Positions 53,453 to 63,598 of a DNA stretch of 64,000 nucleotides are shown piece after piece (position 1 is the first letter of the stretch; each line of letters begins with the position of its first letter). The position numbers were made by a program, and so were the translations under genes. The stretch comes from Sphingobacterium multivorum. GTDB lineage: Bacteria; Bacteroidota; Bacteroidia; Sphingobacteriales; Sphingobacteriaceae. Location of the stretch: NCBI RefSeq assembly GCF_900457465.1, contig NZ_UAUU01000011.1:930001-994000 (forward strand), in the 5' to 3' direction. The notes below the pieces were generated by a model, which saw only the letters and a program-made list of their open reading frames with translations, did not search any database and was not told where the DNA came from.

Positions 53453-54097
53453 ATGGGAACAATAGTAAATGGAATAAACGGAGGTATAAGCGGTAAGACC
53501 GGCTCCGTGATAGGCTCCAGCTGGAAGAGTATCAACTACCTCAAAGGGCTTTATAAAAAAAGTAATAAACCGGCTAGTCAGGAGCAGCTGATCACGCAGG
53601 CAAAGTTCAAATTGCTGATGCGTTTTTTAATGCCCATCAATTCGTACCTGCAGGTCGGATTCGGACAGAAAAAAGCCGATCGGCAGACACCCCTCAATGC
53701 TGCGTTTCAGTTTAATCTGCCTTTGGCTATCCAGGGTACTTATCCGGGCTTTACACTGGACTATAGTAAAATCCGAATTGCCGACGGAGCTTTTTTTCTG
53801 GGGCCGCCCCAAGGTGCGTCTTTCGCCGATGAAGAGATGACAGTCACCTGGGATTCGAACAACAATGACATCTACGGCTCAGCAGATGATGACGGTGTGT
53901 ACATCATCGGGTATCATCCCGAACAGGACGAGTTTTTGGCACCCTCTATCGTGCCAACCCGACAGGTAGGTACCACGACTTTTGTAGTGCCTGCACATTT
54001 GCTCGGTGGCTCGGCGCATCTGTGGATCTTTATGGCCGACCGCAAGAAAAAGCGCGTATCCAAAAGTAGTTATTTGGGGCTGATACAGCTCATTTAG
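53453..54097 (+). CDS. DUF6266-family protein
   Basis: 214 residues. The N-terminus is the family hallmark: GIGGG-like MGTIVNGINGGISGKTGSVI, followed by GSSWKSINYLKGLYK. Two beta-rich halves follow (VTWDSNNNDIYGSADDDG region; VPAHLLGGSAHLWIF). No signal peptide is seen. DUF6266 proteins are numerous in Sphingobacterium and Pedobacter and have no known function. The gene ends with a terminator hairpin, so it may be a unit on its own. The next gene is a shorter relative. Confidence 0.75.
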   Translation: MGTIVNGINGGISGKTGSVIGSSWKSINYLKGLYKKSNKPASQEQLITQAKFKLLMRFLMPINSYLQVGFGQKKADRQTPLNAAFQFNLPLAIQGTYPGFTLDYSKIRIADGAFFLGPPQGASFADEEMTVTWDSNNNDIYGSADDDGVYIIGYHPEQDEFLAPSIVPTRQVGTTTFVVPAHLLGGSAHLWIFMADRKKKRVSKSSYLGLIQLI

Positions 54098-54106
54098 TTA
54101 TTCATA

Positions 54107-54137
54107 GGGAATATCGTCCGCTATGGATGATATTCCC
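54107..54137 (+). terminator. terminator after the DUF6266 gene
   Basis: Arms GGGAATATC (54107-54115) and GATATTCCC (54129-54137), 9-bp perfect stem with a 13-base loop. The T-run (CTCTATTTTTTT) follows. Confidence 0.75.
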
Positions 54138-54154
54138 CTCTATTTTTTTCTATT

Positions 54155-54703
54155 ATGAAGAAAAAATCAAATAAGAAACGGTCTGCTGCCCAACTTGACC
54201 AGCAGAAACGTTTTGCGCTGGCAATGAGTTTTTTGTCACCGCTGAAATCGATTCTGGCTGATGGATATAAATTTCTAGCCAAACGAAAAAAAAGACTGGT
54301 ATATCCCTTTAACCTCGCCCTTTCACATGTGCTTAACATGGCCATTGCTGAAGAGGAAGAGGGGCCTTTTGTGGATCCCGAAAAAGTATGGCTCAGCGAC
54401 GGCACGTTGCCTGGGGTGTTGGTCTCAGATATAGTCGAGGAAACTGGGCGGATACTGGTCAGTTACGAAAGTTTTTCCTCATTTTGTGCCTGGGATGATC
54501 ATGTCAAACTGATCGCATATCAGGTGAAAGAAGGTGTGGCGATACGAAGTCAGCGCCTAGCCTTGCGCAGCGAGAAACAGGTCGCCTTGGATATCCCGCC
54601 TTCACTGCTCGGAAAAGAGCTCTTGCTTTATATTGTCTGCTGCGAAAGAGATGGTATAAAGTATGCACGGAGCCAGTATCTAGGGACTTATCTGATTAAA
54701 TAA
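54155..54703 (+). CDS. diverged DUF6266-like protein
   Basis: 182 residues. It begins with a basic stretch (KKKSNKKRSAAQLDQQKRFA), matching the KPASQEQLITQAKFKL part of the previous gene, without the Gly-rich opening. YPFNLALSHVLN and the C-terminal IPPSLLGKELLLYIVCC align with the second half of DUF6266. It is thus a shortened relative. The gene is 17 bp before a small membrane protein gene on the same strand. Confidence 0.6.
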   Translation: MKKKSNKKRSAAQLDQQKRFALAMSFLSPLKSILADGYKFLAKRKKRLVYPFNLALSHVLNMAIAEEEEGPFVDPEKVWLSDGTLPGVLVSDIVEETGRILVSYESFSSFCAWDDHVKLIAYQVKEGVAIRSQRLALRSEKQVALDIPPSLLGKELLLYIVCCERDGIKYARSQYLGTYLIK

Positions 54704-54720
54704 TTTTTTAAAAAAGTAAA

Positions 54721-55107
54721 ATGGAATATGTACAAAAACAAATGGTCTCCGATATCGAGGATATCTATTGGCCTTTAACGGGAAGGCAGCTGCTTGGCAT
54801 CGTACTGGCCTGTCTTCTTTTATTTTTTATTTTATCGGGATTCTTGCTACAAGCAATCGATCCGACAGCTGGGGTATTGGATCTTGGTATCCTCTCCATC
54901 CTGCTCTTTGGTATACTTGCTGGCTTGGCCGCTATATATTGCTGCTTTTGGCTTCAGGAAATGCTATGGCAGCCCTTTAAGTTTTTCCGGCAGGAATTTA
55001 GTTTTCACTTTAATCAATTGACCTCATGGCAACAATGCATTATCTATTTTTCGGTTTTCTTTCTATCGCTGTTCTCGTTCTTGGCCGTGCTCGCAATGCT
55101 GCTGTAG
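54721..55107 (+). CDS. small membrane protein with three helices
   Basis: 128 residues with hydrophobic segments at about 23-45, 50-78 and 108-128. The N-terminus is polar (EYVQKQMVSDIEDIYWPL). No family is recognised. The length and helix count resemble holins, though composition alone cannot prove that. The following cell-wall peptidase gene overlaps it by about 80 bp, so the two are closely linked. Confidence 0.55.
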   Translation: MEYVQKQMVSDIEDIYWPLTGRQLLGIVLACLLLFFILSGFLLQAIDPTAGVLDLGILSILLFGILAGLAAIYCCFWLQEMLWQPFKFFRQEFSFHFNQLTSWQQCIIYFSVFFLSLFSFLAVLAMLL

Positions 55108-55640
55108 ACGACAAGAGCCTGACAGGCAACTATACTGAGATGCTAAGCACCGATCCCGCAGTGGAGCATGGGAATGACACATCAGTGAAACGCTACGCCA
55201 GTTCGGGGGTACGCGAACGCATTGTCGATATTGCGGTACACGAAATCGGCGTGCGAGAGGCGACTGGCCACAACGATGGCAAGCGGGTCGAGGAATACCT
55301 GGCGTATACTGGACTTGGAAAGGGCCATGCCTGGTGTGCGGCTTTTGCCTCCTGGTGTTACGGCAAAGCTGGACTAGCAGCTCCGCGGAATGCCTGGAGC
55401 CCGGCACTTTTTCCATTAGCCCGGCGTTATACGGCCCAGCAGATCAATCAGGGGACTGTGCGGCAGGCAGATCTCTTCGCCATCTATAGCTCCAGTCTTC
55501 AGCGTATCAACCATGTGGGGATTGTGCGGAAAAAGGAGGGCAATTGGATCGTGACTGTGGAAGGGAATGCAGATAATCGTGTGTTGTGCAAGCGGCGTCC
55601 CTTGGCTACCATTTATGCGTTTTCAAATTGGCTGGACTGA
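55026..55640 (+). CDS. exported CHAP/NlpC-like peptidoglycan hydrolase
   Basis: 204 residues (or 201 from MHYLFF at 55035). A signal-like segment at 4-20 (MHYLFFGFLSIAVLVLG). The catalytic Cys is in HAWCAAFASWCYG near residue 104 and the His in RINHVGIV near residue 160, the spacing of CHAP/NlpC amidases. It should cut peptide cross-links in the cell wall. The start lies inside the preceding gene in another frame; a later ATG would lose the signal. It is followed by a lipoprotein-type gene 11 bp away. Confidence 0.72.
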   Translation: MATMHYLFFGFLSIAVLVLGRARNAAVDDKSLTGNYTEMLSTDPAVEHGNDTSVKRYASSGVRERIVDIAVHEIGVREATGHNDGKRVEEYLAYTGLGKGHAWCAAFASWCYGKAGLAAPRNAWSPALFPLARRYTAQQINQGTVRQADLFAIYSSSLQRINHVGIVRKKEGNWIVTVEGNADNRVLCKRRPLATIYAFSNWLD

Positions 55641-55651
55641 AAGGAGGAATG

Positions 55652-56098
55652 ATGAAAACAAGGCTATACCAGATCGTATCTTACGGGGGACTTTTATCCT
55701 TGCTGATCTCCTGCAAGATCTACGAAAATAAAAAATATCAGAAACAACAAGAAACGGATACGCGCCGGCAATATACCGAGCAGCTCCAAAGGTTATATTC
55801 CGATCATCAGGATACGCTTTCCCGACTTTGGTATTTTTGGACGGACAGCGCTTTCCGTTTCTCCCCAGATAGTGGTCTATCTGCCCGGTCGGGAGGTTTA
55901 GTATGGCATGAGTCCGCCAAAAGAGTCCGTAAACAGGTATTGGAGCTGACTGAAAAAAGCAAACAGGAAAATCAGAAGCAGATCAACATTGAAAAACGTG
56001 GCAGGCAATTGCTAGCTGTCCAGCAGGTTTGGATCATCGGTTTCGCCTTGCTTCTTTTTCTCCTTTGGCGATGGTATAGATCTCGTCTATTGCCTTAG
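55652..56098 (+). CDS. lipoprotein-like protein with a C-terminal membrane helix
   Basis: About 148 residues from the second ATG (55652), which stands 4-5 bases after an AAAGGAGG ribosome-binding site. A lipobox-like LLISC near residue 18 ends the signal. A long coiled segment (residues 25-115) is followed by a C-terminal helix (WIIGFALLLFLLWRWYR). An outer-membrane lipid anchor with an inner-membrane helix recalls spanins. With the amidase and the small membrane gene upstream it forms a lysis-like trio. This is inference; it may serve cell-wall remodelling. Confidence 0.55.
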   Translation: MKTRLYQIVSYGGLLSLLISCKIYENKKYQKQQETDTRRQYTEQLQRLYSDHQDTLSRLWYFWTDSAFRFSPDSGLSARSGGLVWHESAKRVRKQVLELTEKSKQENQKQINIEKRGRQLLAVQQVWIIGFALLLFLLWRWYRSRLLP

Positions 56099-56344
56099 TT
56101 TGTTTTTGGAAGGAGGCCTAGAGAAAGGCTTTGCGAGCTATCGTTGGGATATGAAGGGGATACGGATTATTAACCGTAATCTCCTTTTTTATGCGGTAAG
56201 AATTCCTGTTATACAAGATTGAAAAAATCGAAATTTCTTCATCTTTTTAAATTTTTATTTAAAAAAGCAAAACCGTTTTAGTTTTGTTATATTTGTTCGT
56301 AACCAAATTAAGGGAGTAATCTACAACTTACTAGGACACAGTGC

Positions 56345-56959
56345 GTGAAAGACCAACTTATGAAATATTCCTGCAATACTGAAGAGAAGTCTGTCTTGAT
56401 CTCCCTTCGTTCCGGCTGCCAGCGTGCTTTCCGGCAGGTTTACAGTATGTATAGTGGGCGTATTTATCTCAACATCCGTAAGATGGTCAAGTCGGAAGAA
56501 GACGCAGTCGAACTATTACAGGAAGTATTTATTAAAGTATGGGATAAGCGGGAGTTGATTGATCCCGAGCAGCCTTTTCGATCTTATTTATTCCAGATCG
56601 CCAAATATACTGTCTATAATTTTATCCGACGAAATAATCTCGAAAAGCAAGTCCAGGCCTATGTTAGCCTTCACAACACAGCCTTGTACAGTCACGTCGA
56701 AGAAGAACTCTATGAAAAGCAGTATGAAGAATGGCTGTCACAGACCATTGACCAACTGCCGCCGCAACGCAAACTGATCTATAATCTTTGTAAAATTGAG
56801 GGCAAAACCTACGCCGAAGTAAGCGACTTATTGAGTATATCGACTTCTACAATTAACGACCATATCGTAAAAGCCACGAAATATATAAAAGAGAAGCATG
56901 GGATCCTGGATAAATCCACATTGCTCATTATTTCTTTTATACTTCTCCAACAGCATTAA
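56345..56959 (+). CDS. ECF-type RNA polymerase sigma factor
   Basis: 204 residues from a GTG, or 199 from an ATG at 56360. Region 2 is GRIYLNIRKMVKSEEDAVELLQEVFIKVW, split: VKSEEDAVELLQEVFIKVW. Region 4 is LPPQRKLIYNLCKIEGKTY, then EVSDLLSISTSTINDHIVKA. This is the FecI-like subgroup usual before FecR and SusC genes in Bacteroidota. It directs transcription of the SusC/SusD genes downstream on a surface signal. A TATATTTG word at 56288-56295 resembles the Bacteroidota -7 box, without a clear -33 box. Confidence 0.88.
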   Translation: MKDQLMKYSCNTEEKSVLISLRSGCQRAFRQVYSMYSGRIYLNIRKMVKSEEDAVELLQEVFIKVWDKRELIDPEQPFRSYLFQIAKYTVYNFIRRNNLEKQVQAYVSLHNTALYSHVEEELYEKQYEEWLSQTIDQLPPQRKLIYNLCKIEGKTYAEVSDLLSISTSTINDHIVKATKYIKEKHGILDKSTLLIISFILLQQH

Positions 56960-57063
56960 CGCATAAAATTTTCATTCCACAGAAAAAAAGTAAAATAAAT
57001 TCGCAGCCAGAGCAGATGACGTTTCCCGCTGAAGTGTATTAGCTGAAAAGAGGGTAACCAATT

Positions 57064-58235
57064 GTGGAAAAGAAAACACTTCGATATAAGTTAAGGCGCT
57101 ATATACAGGGAAAACTTAGCGAGGAAAATTCCCGTGCGTTTTTGTCCTATGTAAAATCAGGCAAGGATAAAATATTACTTCAAGAACTCATCCAGGAGGT
57201 TTTGGACGATCCCATCGATCAACATCTGTTGGATGATCCAACCTTATTGGCAGTACTGGATAATACCTGGGACCAATTGCATCTTCAGATCAATAAACCG
57301 AAAACAAGATCGCTGTGGGATTGGAAACGTATCGGCGCAATCGCGGCAGCTATTATCGGGCTATTATTTATTGGTCGCTGGTTTCTTGTCGTTGAAAATA
57401 AAAGCGTAGCTCCGCAAGCTGCACAAAATGTAATATCGCCCGGAAAACAATCCGCAACCTTAACGCTGGCCAACGGCAAGCAGATTCGTCTACATGAAAC
57501 ACAAAACGGTCGGCTTGTGGAAGAGTCGGGCATAAGGATATCTAAAACGACGGATGGCCAATTGATTTACGAGGTCAGCGGTAAGACGCAGGGCGAAATC
57601 GAGCAAAATACCTTATCGACAACCAAAGGAGAAACCTATCGGATTAAACTACCTGATGGTACACAGGTATGGCTCAATGCGGCCTCTTCGCTCAGCTATC
57701 CGGTTAGTTTTGCCAATCAAAGGGAAAGAACTGTCACACTCACCGGTGAAGCTTATTTTGAAGTGGCGAAGGATGCCAAACAGCCCTTTATTGTGCAGCA
57801 GCAGATCAGCAGGTCAAAGTGCTCGGTACTCATTTCAATGTAAACAGTTATGCCGACGAATCGGCGGTACAGACCACTCTTCTTGAAGGTCGTGTGCAGG
57901 TCAGTTCCCATAATCAAAAATTGCTATTAGCGCCGGGAGAGCAGTCGAGCCTTACAGCTCATGGGGTGCTAAAATCCCACCCGATAGATACAGCTCCGAT
58001 TATTGCCTGGACAAACAACGAATTTATGTTCGATGAAGATGATATCGAAAGCGTCATGCGCAAGGTTGCACGCTGGTATAATGTCGAGGTCATCTATCAG
58101 GGTAAAAAAACAACTGAGAAATTTGGTGGCGGAATATCGCGTTTTGATGATGTTCAAAAGGTCTTAAGCCTGCTCGAAAAAACGGGTGCCGTCCATTTCA
58201 GAATAGACGGAAAAAAAATACATGTACTTCCGTAA
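57064..58235 (+). pseudogene. FecR-type anti-sigma factor, frameshifted
   Basis: From the GTG at 57064 the frame encodes a cytoplasmic part, a membrane helix (IGAIAAAIIGLLFIGRWF) and the start of the FecR domain (GETYRIKLPDGTQVWLNAAS), and stops at 57843. The end of FecR (VLGTHFNVNSYADESAVQTTL, then the DUF4974-like end FRIDGKKIHVLP) lies in another frame to 58235. The break is in CAGCAGCAGATCAG near 57796-57810; losing one base from the repeat would explain it. FecR relays the transport signal from the SusC STN domain to the sigma factor. If real, the sigma factor may be unregulated. Confidence 0.82.
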
Positions 58236-58448
58236 TGATCCTGAAAATAATTAATTACACAATAACCTAAATAAACGAACCGATGAACAAAAAACGACAA
58301 AACGAATAGCCACCAAGGTGGGGTATAAAAAAGCAACCAAGATCCTGAAGGGACTCGGTTGCCGTTTGGGACAATTAAATTTAACTATCCAATCTGCAGT
58401 ATGTTTCTGTTTTGGACGACTCGAATACACTGCAAATAAACCTTACAA

Positions 58449-61400
58449 ATGTATCAAAATTATATCAGAAAAAAGGAGATAGCATATCTGCTATTCCGTA
58501 AACTATGGCTTATTATGCGATTGACAACCATAATTATCTTGGTTACTTTTATGCAGGTTAGCGCTACCACCTTTGCACAAAAGGTAACATTAGAATATTC
58601 CAACATGAGCCTTAAGAAAATATTTAGGGAACTCAAATCCCAGACGGGATACAATTTTCTGTACACGGAACGGCAGATGGTAAACGCGAAGTCTGTTGAC
58701 ATCAAAGTTAGGGACCGTCAATTGTCGGATGTATTGGACCAGATCTTTAAAGATCAGCCCTTGTCTTATCAGTTGGATAATAAGACAGTGGTCATTTACG
58801 ATAAGCCAAAAGCTTCCATAAAGTCCGCACCGATGGAGTTTACGATGACCCCAAATCAGGTTCCTATAAAAGGACGTGTGACCAATGAACGTGGTGAACC
58901 TCTCGCAAATGTCTCTGTGCGGGTCAAAGGAAATGAATCTTTAGGTACTACCACCAATGGTGATGGTATGTTTACGCTCACAAACCTTTCGCCCAAAGCA
59001 ACCCTGATATTCTCCTCTGTTGGTTATGATGCTTTGACCGGGGAACTGTCTTCCCTGCGGACCGATGGATCGGGGCAGCTCAATGTAATCATGAAAAATA
59101 GCAACAGTCAGCTCGAGGAAGTTATCGTAATCGGCTATGGTACCACGACACGTCAGCGTGTTGTCGGGGCCGTTGATCAGATCAGTGCGAAGACTTTCGA
59201 AAACCGACCTGTAGGCAATGTAACGCAAGCTCTTCAGGGAGCCTCGCCCAGCTTGACCATCCAACAGAAAAGCATGGACCCCAATGATAATTCGATGAAT
59301 ATCAATATTCGTGGGATATCTACCATAAACAGTAATGCACCGCTGGTGGTGATCGATGGAATTATTACAGAAGGTGGAACGCTCAATAAGATCAATCCGG
59401 ATGATATCGAAACGGTGTCGGTATTGAAAGACGCAGGTTCTACAGCGATATACGGTTCGAGGTCCGCAAATGGCGTTATTTTGGTAACCACCAAAAGAGG
59501 ACGCCAAAATCAGCGGCCCGCAGTGACTGTCGGCACGCAGTGGGGCGTGCAAGAACCCAAAATTTTATTTTCACCGGTTGCAGGATATGAAAACGCGACC
59601 CTTCGTAATCTTGCGCTGACCAACTCAGGAATGGATCCACAGTTCTCACCGGAGGCTATCGCAGACTTATATGCCCATCAGGATATCGAGCGGTGGAACT
59701 TGCCGGAAATCATGAAAAACTCTTTCCAGCAAAAATATAATATCAGTGTGGCCGGGGGCGGCGATAAAAGTTCCTATTTGTTTTCAGGCGGCTTCTACAA
59801 TCAGCCCAGCAACTTTGTCGGACAGGACTTTGGCATTAAGCGGTACAATTTGCGGAGTAATCTCAGTACAGAGATAGGCCGTTTTAAACTGACCTCAATC
59901 TTAGCCTATACCCGCAACAACAACATGAGCAACACGGCCGGAAGTGCCATTATCAATGCTTCAAGACTTCCGCCTTATTACTACTACCGCATGCAGGCCG
60001 ATAATGGAAAATACCTTGTCAACAATGCACTGACAGATCAAAATCCTTTGGCTGAATTGAATGAAGGTGGCTATATCAAAAACGATAACGACTATTTTAA
60101 TATCAACCTGAATCTCGAAGCAAAACTGTTCGAAGGTTTAAAAACTGCGTGGTATCTTCGGAGCGGACATCTATGCAGATCACCGTTCTATCCGTAGAAT
60201 CCAGGTGCCATTATATTCCAATCCGGATGCCACGCAAGCTCAGGTCTACGTCAATTCAGACCGCAATACGGAAGATTTTAACGAAAAAGCGTCCTTACTG
60301 AACTTTCAGCTGCTCCTGGATTATGACCGAACTTTTGGCAGTCATCATGTATCAGGTCTGTTTGGAGCATCCAACGAATCCTATACACGCCGACAAAACG
60401 AACTGAAAATGAAATTTACTGATCCTGTCCTCGGTACACCTACCACAGGGACAGTCATTGATCCTGTGAGTGCCCGTGTGACACCAAATGGGACACTGCA
60501 AAATAGTATCAATTCGATCTTCGGTCGTGCCGGATACGACTTTGCAAGTAAGTATTTTGCCGAATTTAGCTTTCGCTACGATGGATCTTCTAAGTTCTCA
60601 AAAGCTAATCGCTGGGGCTTCTTTCCTTCGGGATCCCTCGGATGGCGGGCATCCGACGAAGTATTTATGAATTGGTATAAACAACATGTCGGTAGCCTAA
60701 AAATCCGATCTACCTATGGTGTTCTTGGCAATCAGGCCGTAGACGACTACGCCTATTATTTTACCTATGAATCCTATCAGAACAGTTATGGATTTAACAA
60801 CAAACCTGTTTCTGCTGCGGGATTTAATTATGCCAGTCTGGATCTACGCTGGGAGAAAACCTATAATTTCAATGTTGGGTTGGATGCCAGCTTCTTTCAT
60901 GATAAATTAACGGCCAGTTTCGATTATTTTAAAAAGCGTACAGTTGATATCTTGATGTCGCCACAAATACCTTCCACATTCGGAACCTCCCTAAAGAATC
61001 AGAATTTAGGTGAGATGAACAATGAGGGCTGGGAAATCAACCTTAGCTACCGTGCGACAACAGGCGATTTCCAACATACGATCAATGCGAATATGGGCGA
61101 TAGTCACAATAAGATTATTGCGATGCCCGGTGATGACCGTATTTCAACAGTCGATAACATTACTAAATTGACGCGTGTTGGGCTACCTTATAATTCCTAC
61201 TATGGGTACAAGATGGCCGGATTCTTCCAAAATATCACGGATATTGAAACTTCGGCCTTGCCGAGCGGTATTACTGCAGCAGATCTGCGCCCGGGCGATG
61301 TAAAGTATGTGGATCGGAATAACGATGGAATTATCGATGCACGGGATCGCTTTGTGTTGGGCAATGGTTTCCCGCGGTTTACATTTGGGCTGACCTATAA

Positions 61401-61887
61401 CCTGAATTATAAAGATTTTGATTTTAGTATGTTCTGGCAGGGGGTAGGCAAGCGCGATATGATGATCCGCGGAGAATTGATCGAACCATTTCATCAGAAT
61501 TATTCATATACCATTTATCAGCATCAACTCGATTACTGGACACCGACTAATATTGATGGACGCTGGCCACGATTGACTGCAAACGGATCAACAGCATCGA
61601 CCAACAATTTTGGGAAAGATTCTGATCTCTATCTTTTCAACGGGAAATACGCGCGATTGAAAAATATACAGGTAGGTTATTCGTTGCCAAAAGAACTAGT
61701 GTCGAAATTGGGATTGCAGCGCGTTCGCTTTTTTATCAATGCCCAAAACTTGCTGACTTTGAGCAAAAACTCCTGGATAGATCCCGAATCCTCCGAATTT
61801 GATTCTAACATGGGTGGTTCGGCCAATAGTGCCCGCAATTATCCGACGTTGAAATACTATGGCGGTGGATTAAATATTCAATTCTAA
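58449..61887 (+). pseudogene. SusC-type TonB transporter with STN domain, frameshifted
   Basis: The first frame (58449-60197, 582 residues) has a signal peptide ending FAQK, an STN domain (NMSLKKIFRELKSQTGYNF, residues about 50-110), a carboxypeptidase-like domain (about 138-225), the plug and the beginning of the barrel. The frame breaks at an A5 run (60140-60144). One A fewer restores GLKLRGIFGADIYADH and joins the rest (60205-61887), which ends GGGLNIQF as is normal. STN domains signal to FecR, so this is the transducer of the sigma/FecR system upstream. With SusD 11 bp away it would import a nutrient. Either an assembly error or a true mutation is possible. Confidence 0.85.
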
Positions 61888-61898
61888 CCTTTTATGTA

Positions 61899-63524
61899 AT
61901 GAAACTATATAAGATACTTGTAGGAGGCTTGAGTTTAATGGCAATTCTCCAATTAACATCCTGTAATAAGTTGGATACGCTGCCAACAGATCGTTTTACC
62001 GATGAAAATTTTTGGGACTACGCAGACAATGCCGAAAAAATCGTCAATATGGCCTATAATCAGCTGTATTCAGCAGATCGTATGTGGAATGATGAAGCCC
62101 TGAGTGATAATATTTTTGAGGGGCGCTCAAACACAGACCAGCGTGCGATCCGTAATGGAACTGCCGATCCGACACTGGGCCGCTTTGGGGCAGAGTGGTC
62201 CGATCTCTACGGCGGTATTAAGACCTGCCATGTCTATCTAGAGAATGTGGAGCGTGTACCCGGAATGGACCCGGCACTCAAAAAACGCCGTACCGCCGAG
62301 GTGCGCTTTATCCGTGCATTTCTCTATTTTAGACTTGTTAATTTCTATGGCGCTGTGCCTTTCTTCACGAAAGATATCTCACTGGAAGAGTCCAAGACTT
62401 TACCACGGACAGAAAAAGCGACTATTATGGCATTTATCCATCAAGAGTTGGATCAATGCATGGCCGATCTACCGAACAAAGATGCTTTACCGGCAGACGA
62501 CCGCGGCCGGATTACCAAGGGCGCCGCTTCAGCCTTTCAAGCCCGTGCCTACCTGTATGAAAGCAACTGGAATAAAGTAGTGGAGTACTGTGAAAATCTG
62601 ATGAAAAAACAAACGGAATTTGGAACTTACGCATTATTCCGCAGTTATCCGGAGCTGTTTACTGCAGCCAATGAATACAATTCAGAAGTTATTCTGGATT
62701 ATGCCTATGTACCTCTTTTAAAAACCTGGAATAAGTTATATGATGCAGCACCAATCTCTGCACAGGCACGTTTAAACGGATATGCACCATTACAAAGTCT
62801 GGTTGATAATTATTTGACACTGGGCGGAAATACCATTGCTACGGATCCGCAATATAACGACAGTAATCCCTATGTCAACCGCGATCCACGCATGGCTGCA
62901 ACCATCGTTTTTCATGGCGGACAATGGACAGATTTTGACGGTACAACACGCAAGATTTTTATCAAACCCGGCTCGGGTACAACCGATAAGGAACGCCTCG
63001 ACGAATATCAGGGTGCCAGTGCCAACGCTTCCGCGACAGGTTATTACGTAAAGAAATACTACGATGTAACAGCAACAGTAAAATACGATGCCGGATTGAA
63101 CATCATCATGTTCAGGTACGCCGATATCTTATTGATGTATGCTGAAGCAAAAGAAGCACTGGGACAACTGAATGCCGCAGTATGGGACATGACGATCAGA
63201 CCTATTCGTCAGCGGGCTGGTTTTGAAGCATCAAAAGCGCTGGACTTCCCGACGACCGGAGACCTGAAGACAATTGTCCGAAATGAGCGGAGAAGCGAGC
63301 TTGCACTTGAGGGATTGCGTTACTATGATATCATGCGCTGGAAGGCGGGTAAAACTTATTTGGACGGCCAGGTATTGGGTGCTAAATATGGTGGTAACAA
63401 TAGCAATATCAAACTGGATATTCGTCGATTTGATGAAAGTAGAGACTATCTCTGGTCGATACCACGAACCCAGATCGATCTAAATAAAAATTTATTGCCT
63501 AACAATCAGGGCTACTCAAACTAA
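61899..63524 (+). CDS. SusD/RagB-type surface lipoprotein, second locus
   Basis: 541 residues with a lipoprotein signal (LQLTSC near residue 22). SusD features: RFIRAFLYFRLVNFYGAVPF near residue 133, KGAASAFQARAYLYESNW near residue 205, and the C-terminal RNERRSELALEGLRYYDIMRW region, plus a typical IPRTQIDLNKNLLPNNQGY end. It forms the substrate-binding lid of the SusC transporter upstream. The frame is intact. It is followed by a SusE-like lipoprotein gene. Confidence 0.92.
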   Translation: MKLYKILVGGLSLMAILQLTSCNKLDTLPTDRFTDENFWDYADNAEKIVNMAYNQLYSADRMWNDEALSDNIFEGRSNTDQRAIRNGTADPTLGRFGAEWSDLYGGIKTCHVYLENVERVPGMDPALKKRRTAEVRFIRAFLYFRLVNFYGAVPFFTKDISLEESKTLPRTEKATIMAFIHQELDQCMADLPNKDALPADDRGRITKGAASAFQARAYLYESNWNKVVEYCENLMKKQTEFGTYALFRSYPELFTAANEYNSEVILDYAYVPLLKTWNKLYDAAPISAQARLNGYAPLQSLVDNYLTLGGNTIATDPQYNDSNPYVNRDPRMAATIVFHGGQWTDFDGTTRKIFIKPGSGTTDKERLDEYQGASANASATGYYVKKYYDVTATVKYDAGLNIIMFRYADILLMYAEAKEALGQLNAAVWDMTIRPIRQRAGFEASKALDFPTTGDLKTIVRNERRSELALEGLRYYDIMRWKAGKTYLDGQVLGAKYGGNNSNIKLDIRRFDESRDYLWSIPRTQIDLNKNLLPNNQGYSN

Positions 63525-63598
63525 ACTTAATTAAAAAATTAGCGCAAACGTCGCATTAAAAAAATGTACGTTTCGAACCATAAATTTAGGATAAAGAC

